In this document: positions 15,950 to 25,500 of the stretch, piece by piece
Layout of the letters: the number at the start of each line of letters is the position of its first letter
How positions within the stretch are numbered: position 1 is the stretch's first letter
Position numbers and translations under genes: made by a program
The notes under the pieces: model-generated
What the model saw: the letters and a program-made list of their open reading frames with translations, nothing else
Database searches by the model: none
What the model was told of the DNA's origin: nothing
Assembly: GCA_016218685.1 (NCBI GenBank)
Contig: JACRDD010000020.1
Location: 1 to 64,000, forward strand
Direction of reading: 5' to 3'
Origin: Desulfobacterales bacterium
GTDB lineage: Bacteria > Desulfobacterota > Desulfobacteria > Desulfobacterales > Desulfosarcinaceae
DNA length: 64,000 nt

Positions 15950-16960
15950 CTATTCGTAAATCTTTTCGGCGGTGGACAGAATATCGTAGGGGAACTCCAC
16001 CTTGTATTTCTTGGCGGTTTTGGCGTTGATCACCAGCTTGCCCTTTTTGCTCATTTTATACACCTGGTTGGGCTCCGCACCCTTGAGAATATCGATAGCC
16101 GATTCGGCGGCCATTTTCCCCATGGCGTTTTCCGAGGTCACGATGGAAAAAAGGGCCCCGGCCTCCACATCCACTTCCGAGGCGGCAATCACCGGCACCT
16201 TGGCGTTCTCCACGGTCCAGGCGGTCAGCTCCTTGCGGCTCAACTCCTTGCCGTCCTTGACGATACGGCTGGTGTCGGCCAAATAGATGAACTCTTCGGG
16301 GAAATTCTTGACCTGTTTTTCCCACTGTTCAAAGGTGTCGATCAGGTACATCTCCTTGAAACGCACGCCCGACTCTTTTTCCAGGATGTCGGCCCGGCCT
16401 TGGAGCGTGGTGCGGGTACCGGCCATGGAGGCGCTGTTCTTGCTCATCAGGGCCACGGTCTTGACGTTGAGAATCTTGCGGGCAATGGTCCAGATATCCT
16501 TGGCATAGGAGGCCCGGATAATACCGGTGACATTGTCCATGGGCATGCCCAACTGGCCGGGGGCGCCGAAAATCCAGGTAAAGACCACTGGAATGTCTTC
16601 GATGCGCGCGCCGACAAACTTGAGGGCGTCGTCGTTGAGGGTGATGATCAGGTCCGGCTTGAGGGCCCGGGCCTTGGCGATGATCTCGTCCGCGCGCTTG
16701 GTTTTGTTCTCGTCGCTGCCGGCCGTATCCAGTTCCACCCACAGGTATTCGGGGGTGATGCCGACCGCCTTGAACCCTTCGTTGATGCCGTCGTAAACCA
16801 GGTTATAACCGATTCCGGGCGCGCTCGCCTGGCTGACGCCGGAAATGACCACCACCTTTTTGGACGCCAAGGAAGCCGCGTCGGCCGCCATAGCCGGAGC
16901 GGCCAGCAGCACCGCTGCCAACACGCATGCCGTCATCCAGAATACGAATCGAATTTTCAT
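15950..16960 (-). CDS. ABC-type substrate-binding protein, ABC_sub_bind (PF04392-like), paralog 3
   Basis: This is the third paralog, 336 residues, with signal peptide MKIRFVFWMTACVLAAVLLAAPAMAADA. It shares LNDDALKFVGARIEDIPVVFTW, NVTGIIRASYAKDIW, LADTSRIVKDGKELSRKEL and YDILSTAEKIYE with the copies at 4194 and 5450. The DNA of the last third is also clearly related, pointing to duplication and not convergence. An AAGGAGGAG ribosome site precedes the ATG. No permease or ATPase gene is present. The hybrid kinase gene lies downstream across a terminator, so a receptor-kinase partnership is possible but not shown. The ligand is unknown. Confidence 0.85.
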   Translation of the reverse strand: MKIRFVFWMTACVLAAVLLAAPAMAADAASLASKKVVVISGVSQASAPGIGYNLVYDGINEGFKAVGITPEYLWVELDTAGSDENKTKRADEIIAKARALKPDLIITLNDDALKFVGARIEDIPVVFTWIFGAPGQLGMPMDNVTGIIRASYAKDIWTIARKILNVKTVALMSKNSASMAGTRTTLQGRADILEKESGVRFKEMYLIDTFEQWEKQVKNFPEEFIYLADTSRIVKDGKELSRKELTAWTVENAKVPVIAASEVDVEAGALFSIVTSENAMGKMAAESAIDILKGAEPNQVYKMSKKGKLVINAKTAKKYKVEFPYDILSTAEKIYE

Positions 16961-17228
16961 AAGCTCCTCCTTTATGGGCTTTTTGGGTTGAGGCGATTCG
17001 CCCTGAATCGCACGCCAAACGCTCCCTGGTGCAATCGCTGAACCAAGAAATTGATGCCCTTTTATCGGTCAATAAGTATCGGGACTTAAATTTTTCTTGG
17101 CCGAGGGCGGATGGGCGGCTCTCTAATTTGCTAATCCTGCGCCGAAAACGGTCGATATTGAACCTGGCTGCCCTAGCCATAGTGTCGAAATCGTTGATCC
17201 AATCCCTGGGCGCCCGGAGAGCTTCGCC

Positions 17229-17726
17229 ATGAATCCAAAAAAGAGCCAGAACACCCCTTCGATCCTAATCGACATGATCATGGACATTCCGTTCTTTGCC
17301 ATGCTCGATAGCCTGGAACTGGCCGTGGTGGCCAAACACATGAACTACTACGAGATCATCATGGGGGAGACCCTGTTCCGTGAGGGCGATCCGGGAGATT
17401 CGGTCTGCTTCGTGGTCAATGGGGCACTGGACGTATATAAACAGGCCTCCACAACAGGAAAACCGGTGCACCTGGCAACGGTAACGAGGCACAAGTCCAT
17501 CGGCGAGATGGCGGTTATCGACGAATACACGCGCTCGGCCACGGTCAAGGCCCGCAGCGACACCGGCATTGTAGCCCTAACCAAAAGCGGTTTTAATGCC
17601 ATTCTCGACGAAAATCCCAAAGTGGGTGCCGCCATACTCAAAAAGATCGCCACCTTGGTGAGCATGAACCTGCGCCGCACATCCTCCAAGCTGGCGGACT
17701 ATATGAATGCGCTACCGATTACGTAG
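17229..17726 (+). CDS. Cyclic nucleotide-binding domain protein
   Basis: This is a 165-residue protein made almost entirely of one cNMP-binding beta-barrel. MGETLFREGDPGDSVCFVVNGALDVY is the usual first half, and SIGEMAVIDEYTRSATVKA corresponds to the phosphate-binding cassette, where the consensus is FGE.AL...PRSATV. No DNA-binding helix-turn-helix follows, so it is not a Crp-type transcription factor. It more likely acts as a stand-alone sensor or through protein contacts. The serine-threonine-arginine reading of the cassette keeps the arginine that binds the cyclic phosphate. A GGAGAG ribosome site precedes the ATG. It is a single gene, convergent with acetoacetyl-CoA synthetase. Confidence 0.85.
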   Translation: MNPKKSQNTPSILIDMIMDIPFFAMLDSLELAVVAKHMNYYEIIMGETLFREGDPGDSVCFVVNGALDVYKQASTTGKPVHLATVTRHKSIGEMAVIDEYTRSATVKARSDTGIVALTKSGFNAILDENPKVGAAILKKIATLVSMNLRRTSSKLADYMNALPIT

Positions 17727-17781
17727 TTCGTCTCCATCCAAGAATGGACGCAAAAACATCTCACCCCGGGATGACCGATAG

Positions 17782-19734
<1,953 letters not shown>

Positions 19735-19843
19735 GCAACCTCCTGGCAAGGTTTCGGTCCAACCCCCATGTGAGAGCTATTAAAAGATCATTCCCCAAAT
19801 CCGACCACCGGGCAAGTGTTTTTCCAGACCCCACCAAGGGACG

Positions 19844-20332
19844 TCACCCCTCCCGCCGGGCCAGGGTTTGTTCCAGGCTCTCCAGGTGGCCGCCGGCCGA
19901 GTGCAGGACGATGGCTTCGAACAACCGTTGTACGCTGATCTTGCCGCCGAAGGCGGGAAGGTCGGCGCTACACGCAAGATCGCCGTCGCTCAGTCCGGCG
20001 ACAAATTCCACCATCGCCCGGCCGTTGCCCTCGAGAATGGCGGTTACCTCGGCCTTGGTGCAGGCCGCGTACTTGGCAGCCTGGGCTTCGTTGCGGGCCA
20101 ATATCGCTTCCTCTGTCACCTCGGGCACGGGCAAGCCGGCGACCATCATTTTGGCCAGTTCCACGATGCGGTAGTGGGTGGCACCCACGTGCCGGGCGAC
20201 AGCGCCGACGTTCCATTTTTCGCTGTCGGTGGAGCGCCGCCAGGCGTCATCGCCGGCGGCTGTTACCAGGGAAACGAGGCGGTCATTGAAAGCTTTCAGT
20301 CGTTGGGCCAATTCTTGGGCGCGCGTGCTCAT
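19844..20332 (-). CDS. DinB-superfamily protein (DinB_2/maleylpyruvate isomerase-like four-helix bundle)
   Basis: This 162-residue protein looks all-helical. The start TRAQELAQRLKAFNDRLVSLV, a KWNVGAVARHVGATHYRIVELAKMM segment with a likely metal-binding histidine, and a C-terminal LFEAIVLHSAGGHLESLEQTL with two further histidines fit the three-histidine DinB fold. Members include thiol-dependent transferases and hydrolases, but many have no known role and I do not assign one. It lies 12 bases downstream of the GDPD gene on the same strand, so the two are probably co-transcribed. Confidence 0.7.
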   Translation of the reverse strand: MSTRAQELAQRLKAFNDRLVSLVTAAGDDAWRRSTDSEKWNVGAVARHVGATHYRIVELAKMMVAGLPVPEVTEEAILARNEAQAAKYAACTKAEVTAILEGNGRAMVEFVAGLSDGDLACSADLPAFGGKISVQRLFEAIVLHSAGGHLESLEQTLARREG

Positions 20333-20344
20333 GGAACCCTCCCT

Positions 20345-21175
20345 TTATTTATGGTTGACGGGACGATGGGCTTGTTTTTGAAGTTCGCGGCGGATAATGG
20401 CCTGCAGGCGGACCGCGTGGTTGGAAAAGATAAAATCCACCTTACGATTCAACTCACGGAAGAGGCAGTTGGCCGATTGGGGATAGGCGGTGCCCACCTG
20501 CTGTACGCAAGCGTGGTGGGCACGTACCTGGGTGCCGCGCAACAGTGCATAGTGGGTACACAGACCGCCCCACCCTTGCCCGCGCACCCAATGGCTGAGG
20601 GCATCCGGCCAGTGAAAGGCGATGGCCAGCCGGCAACGATCGGGAAAGCCTTCGATGCTCTGCAGGGTCTCGGGTTGCAGGGCCATGAAATGGAAATCGT
20701 CGCAAGCCGCCAACCCGGCCAGGGCCTCGCCCAGGCTGCGGCTCTGGGTATCGGCATTCGGCCAGGCGCAGGCTTTGATCTCGATCATCAGGTGCAGGCG
20801 CCGGCCGTAGCGTGCCACCACCTCGGCCAGGCAAGGCACGGCCGGCGCGATGCGTTGCAGCTCGGACCAGGTCAGGGCCGCCACCTCGCCGGTGGCCTGG
20901 TGCACTCGCATCAGGTCCGGGTCGTGAGCCACCACCGGCACGCGGTCGGCCGTCCAGCGCACGTCCAGTTCGATGCCCCACGCGCCCGCCGCCGCGGCCC
21001 GGTCAAAGGCCGCCAGGGTGTTTTCCCGCACGCGTCCGTCGTCGCAATCGCCGCGATGGGCAATGATGCGGGCGTGGCGCAAGGCCGCCACGGAGGGCAC
21101 CGGCTGGGGCCAGCGGGCGAAAAAACCATCCATGAGCGCCATCAAAGCGCGCTCGACGAGGGGGGGAAGCGCCAT
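20345..21175 (-). CDS. Glycerophosphodiester phosphodiesterase family protein
   Basis: This 276-residue TIM-barrel GDPD hydrolyses glycerophosphodiesters to glycerol-3-phosphate and an alcohol. IAHRGDCDDGRVRENTLAAFDRA supplies the HRG and EN motif, GIELDVRWTADRVPVVAHDPDLMR supplies the E.D metal ligands and HD motif, and LHLMIEIKA gives the third conserved stretch. No signal peptide is obvious, so it is probably cytoplasmic. The ribosome site is weak. The DinB-like gene follows closely. Confidence 0.87.
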   Translation of the reverse strand: MALPPLVERALMALMDGFFARWPQPVPSVAALRHARIIAHRGDCDDGRVRENTLAAFDRAAAAGAWGIELDVRWTADRVPVVAHDPDLMRVHQATGEVAALTWSELQRIAPAVPCLAEVVARYGRRLHLMIEIKACAWPNADTQSRSLGEALAGLAACDDFHFMALQPETLQSIEGFPDRCRLAIAFHWPDALSHWVRGQGWGGLCTHYALLRGTQVRAHHACVQQVGTAYPQSANCLFRELNRKVDFIFSNHAVRLQAIIRRELQKQAHRPVNHK

Positions 21176-21246
21176 ACGGTATTAATGATAGTTAGTATCC
21201 ATCCGGGGATGAGATTTTAAAATAGCACTTTCCGGATGGACAATAG

Positions 21247-21717
21247 TTAGTTGACGATCAGTACGGAGATGTCCTTGGCGCCATTGAACACTTTCTGGGC
21301 GGTGCTGCCCAGGAAAAAATCCTTGACGGCCGAGAGGCCCCGGCGGCCGATGACGATCAGGTCGTAGCCCTTTTCGGCCTCCGCCAGGATATCCCGGGCC
21401 ACGCCGCGTTTTTTGTCCTCGATCTTGATCGTCACCCCATCGGCCGGGAAACCGGCTTCGATAAGCTTATCCTTGGCTTTCTTCATGGCCGCGTTCACCA
21501 GCTCGCGCTTCTTGTTTTCCAATACACAGAAGCTGGCCTGCTGGGATTTGAAGATCGGCGTAAGCTCGGGACTGTCCATTTTGCAAAGGGCGGCGGTATC
21601 GAGCACGACGCAGTACAAGGTCACCGGGTTGCTGGTGGCAAAGCGCTTGGCCACGAAGGCCACGGCGCGTTGGGCGTTTTCCGAATCATCGACGGCGACC
21701 AATATCTTTTGCGGCAT
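21247..21717 (-). CDS. Universal stress protein (UspA family)
   Basis: This is a 156-residue single-domain Usp protein. The N-terminus ILVAVDDSENAQRAVAFVAK and the C-terminal ATP-binding stretch VIGRRGLSAVKDFFLGSTAQKVFNG (G2xG9xGS/T-type) are typical, so it probably binds ATP. A middle segment KKRGVARDILAEAEKGYDLIVIG precedes it. The ATG has GGGAGGAG just upstream. It is single-gene; an inverted repeat follows its stop codon. Confidence 0.92.
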   Translation of the reverse strand: MPQKILVAVDDSENAQRAVAFVAKRFATSNPVTLYCVVLDTAALCKMDSPELTPIFKSQQASFCVLENKKRELVNAAMKKAKDKLIEAGFPADGVTIKIEDKKRGVARDILAEAEKGYDLIVIGRRGLSAVKDFFLGSTAQKVFNGAKDISVLIVN

Positions 21718-21886
21718 ATCTCCTCCCTTGGGTCATCGTGAAGGTGAAAGTTGTCCGGCAGGCGACCGGCTCACGGCCATGGTTTTTCTTATAGGCAGGC
21801 CACCGCGCGAAGTCCATAATTTTTTGTGGACCCTTGGCCGGGCCTGGTTTATGAAACCCCAGACGCAACGCAAGTGAAAGGAAACC

Positions 21887-22498
21887 ATGTCCGACACCCA
21901 CCCGCCCATCCGGGCCGTGCTCTTCGACTTCGACGGCACCCTGACCCTTCCGGGGGCCCTGGATTTTCCGGCCATCAAACAGGACCTGGGATGCCCGCCC
22001 GATCAGGCCCTGTTGGAATACCTCGACACCCTCCATGAACCCGAGCGACGCCGGGCCGCCCAGGCACGCCTGGCATTTTTCGAATCCCAAGCCGCCCGGC
22101 GGTCAAGGCCCAATGCCGGCGCCCAGGAGCTGGTGGCCTGGCTCAAAACGCGTCGGGTAGCAGTGGCCATCCTCACCCGCAACAGCCGGGCGTCGGTGCT
22201 GTGCGCCCTTGAAAACTTCAATCCCGTGAACGCCGACAGCTTCGACCTGATCGTCACCCGGGACGATCCCGTGGCGCCCAAGCCCAGCGGCCAAGGCGTT
22301 CTGTTCGCGGCCCGCGCCCTGGGCGTAAAGCCTGCCGAGATGCTCATGGTGGGCGACTTCATCTTCGACTGCCAGGCCGGCCGCGCCGCCGGCGCCCGCA
22401 CCGTGCTGCTCGACCCCCACGACGACCCGCGTCTGGCTGCTGCCTGCTGCGACCACCGCATCCGTTTGCTCGCCGAACTGCAGACGCTGCTGGATTGA
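21887..22498 (+). CDS. HAD-superfamily hydrolase (phosphoglycolate phosphatase-like)
   Basis: This 203-residue protein has HAD motif I FDFDGTLTLPG (nucleophile and acid/base Asp), motif II VAILTRNS, motif III K in APKPSGQGV, and motif IV MVGDFIFDCQAGRAAG. The short helical cap after motif I suits subfamily I phosphatases of small metabolites such as phosphoglycolate. The order DFIFDCQ replaces the more usual DS..D. An AAAGGAAACC ribosome site precedes the ATG. It lies upstream of the giant kinase gene on the same strand with a 97-base gap. Confidence 0.88.
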   Translation: MSDTHPPIRAVLFDFDGTLTLPGALDFPAIKQDLGCPPDQALLEYLDTLHEPERRRAAQARLAFFESQAARRSRPNAGAQELVAWLKTRRVAVAILTRNSRASVLCALENFNPVNADSFDLIVTRDDPVAPKPSGQGVLFAARALGVKPAEMLMVGDFIFDCQAGRAAGARTVLLDPHDDPRLAAACCDHRIRLLAELQTLLD

Positions 22499-22595
22499 GA
22501 TCCCCGTCCGGCAAAAGAAAAACATTTCTAAAGCCTTGGAACGCTGCAACCGATAAAAAGGAGGGAAATTAAACTTCCAGCAAAAGGATATCGGC

Positions 22596-25500
22596 ATGAG
22601 CAATGTGACAGCTCTCGATGAGGCGGTAGCCAAGGATTGTTTTCCGGGCTACGAAGTGGATGCAGTTGTTTTTTATGGCGATCCGAGTCGCATTTACCGG
22701 GCGCGCCGCCGATCCAACGGCATGCCCGTCATGCTCAAGACGCTACGGGACGAACGTACCGCCCGGGAGGCGTCGGCCTTGCTCAAGCACGAATTCGAGG
22801 TGGCCAAGCGGCTCAATGTATCCAATGTTATTCGGGTATTCGCCCTCGAGCGCCACAACAACCTGCCGGTCATCGAGTTGGAGGATTTCGGCGGCGACTC
22901 CCTGGACAACATCGGCCGGCTGCGGCGCTTCGGCATCGAGGAGCTGCTGGGCATCGCCATCCAGTTATGCCAGGGCCTGATCGAAATCCACGCGGCCAAT
23001 ATTATCCACAAGGACATCAACCCGTCCAACATCGTTTATAATCCCGCCACCGGGGTGGCCAAGATCATCGACTTCGGCATCTCCACCTACCTGACCCGCG
23101 AACAGGCCGCGCTGACCAGCCCCCAGGTGTTCGAGGGCAGCCTGCCGTACATCTCGCCCGAACAGACCGGTCGCATGAACCGCTCCATCGATTACCGCAC
23201 CGATTTTTACTCGCTGGGCGTGACGCTCTACGAGCTGCTCACCGGGCGGCCGCTGTTCATCGTCAGCGAGCCCATCGAGTGGTTCCACTGCCACATCGCC
23301 AAGCAGCCGGTCCCGCCGGCCCAGATCGACCCGGCCATTCCGGCCCCGGTATCCGAAATCGTGATGAAATTGCTGGCCAAAACCGCTGAAGATCGCTACC
23401 AAAGCGCCCAGGGCATCCAGGCCGATCTGCGCCATTGTCTGGAAGAGCTGCGCCAGACCGGTACGATCAAGCCGTTCATATTGGGCGGCCACGATACCTC
23501 CGACCGTTTCCAGATTCCCCAGCGTCTCTACGGCCGCGAAAGTGAAGTGGCTCAATTGCTGCTGAACTTCGAGCGGGTCGGCCGCGGCGGCAGCAAGATG
23601 ATCCTGGTATCGGGATACTCGGGTATCGGCAAGACCTGCCTGATCAAGGAAATCTACAAACCCATCACCGAGCGCCGGGGCCATTTCGTTTCCGGCAAGT
23701 TCGACCAACTGCACCGCAACATTCCCTACAGCGCCCTGGCCGCCGCCTTGCGCGACCTGGTGCGGCAACTTCTGACCGAACCCGAGGAGCACCTGGCCAT
23801 CTGGCGGGCCAAGATCCTGGAGGCGGTGGGTATCAACGGGCAACTGATGATCGATCTGATCCGCGAGCTGGAGCTGATCATCGGGCCCCAGCCGAGCCCC
23901 CCCCAGGTTCCACCGCTGGAGGCCGAGCAGCGCTTTCACCGTGCCTTCCTGCGCTTCATCCAGGTCTTCTGCCGGCCGGAGCACCCCCTGGCGATCTTCC
24001 TGGACGACCTGCAATGGGCCGACAGCGCCAGCATGCGGCTGCTCGACCTGCTGCACCGGGGCGAATCGGGCATCACCCATCTGCTGTTGATCGGCGCCTA
24101 CCGCGACAATGAGGTCCAGACCGGACACCCCGTGGCGCTCTGGCTCAAGGAGATCCGCACCCAGGAGTCGCCGCCCGATGAAATCCGGCTGCGGCCGTTG
24201 AGCATCGAGCATCTGACCAGCATGCTGGCCGATACGCTGGGCGCCGATCGCGTCGGCGTCCAGAGCCTGGCGCAAATCATCGATCAGAAGACCGGCGGCA
24301 ATCCTTTTTTCACCGAAGAGTTCCTCAAGGCCATGCACCAGCAGGGCATGATCGTCTTCTCCCGGACCGACGGCCGCTGGGTCTGCGACATGGATCGCAT
24401 CCGGGGCCAGCGCATCACGGACAACGTCGTGGACCTGATGACCACCAAGCTCCAGCGCCTGGCGCCGGAAACCCGCCGGCTACTCGAACTGGGCGCCTGC
24501 ATCGGCTTCCGCTTCCCCTTGAGCGAACTGGCCGTGGTCACCGAGGAGAAGCCCACGGTGGTGGCCCAGCGCTTGCGCCGGGCCATCGAGGAGGGCTTGA
24601 TCGCCCCTATCGGCGACGCCTACCAGTTGATCGAACTGGAGCAGATGCCGGATCTTTCGGAAGTCACCGTCGAATTCGCCTTTGCCCACGACCGCATCCA
24701 TCAGGCGGCCTATGCCCTCCTGGACCATGCCGGGCGCCGCGAGACCCATCTGAAAATCGGGCGCCTGCTGTGGCAACGCCTAACCGAAGCCGAGCAGAGC
24801 GAGCATCTTTTCGAGATCACCAATCATCTCGACCTGGGCCTGGAACTGATTGACGATCCGGCCGAACGCCTGGCCCTGAGCCGCCTGAACCTGGCCGCCG
24901 GCCGGCGCGCCAAGAGCGCCAACGCCTACCTGCCGGCCCTGGAATATTTGCAGATGGCGCTGGCCTTGTTGGACGAGGACGATTGGAAGACCGACTACCA
25001 GTTGGCCCTTGAAATCCACGCCGAAGCGGCCGAAGGCGCGTATCTGGCCGGCGCCTATGAAACCATGGACGAGCTGCTGGCCGCTGGTCTGGGCCATGCC
25101 CGGGACCTGCTCGACAAGGTCAAGTTCTACCTCGTGCAACTGTCGGCCTGCATGGCCCGCGGCCAACTGCTGGAAGCCATCGATCTGGCCAAGCCGGTGC
25201 TCGCCCAACTGGGCCACCACTACCCGGCCAAACCGACCATGGGCCACATCCTGGCGAAACTGGTTCAACTCAAATGGCGCCTGCGCGGCAAGAGCATGGA
25301 CGACCTGCGCAACCTGCCCGAGATGACCGATCCCAAACACCGGGCCGCCATGAGCATCGGCACCAAAATCGGCAGCGCGGCCATGTTCGCCCAGCCCAAT
25401 CTGCTGCCTTTGATGATCCTGCATGGCGCCAAGGTCTCCTTCGAACAGGGCCATGCCCCCGAATCTTTGGCCACCTACGCGGCCCTGGGGATGATCTTCG

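Noticed and set aside
17727-17781. Short hairpin TCCAT/ATGGA between convergent genes
   Set aside because: A 5-bp stem with no T run; too weak to call a terminator.
21198-21240. Inverted repeat TCCATCCGG...CCGGATGGA with flanking ATAGTTAGT copies after the UspA gene
   Set aside because: The loop is about 25 bases and no T tract follows, so it is not a good terminator; too short to call a mobile-element end. Could be a weak structure only.
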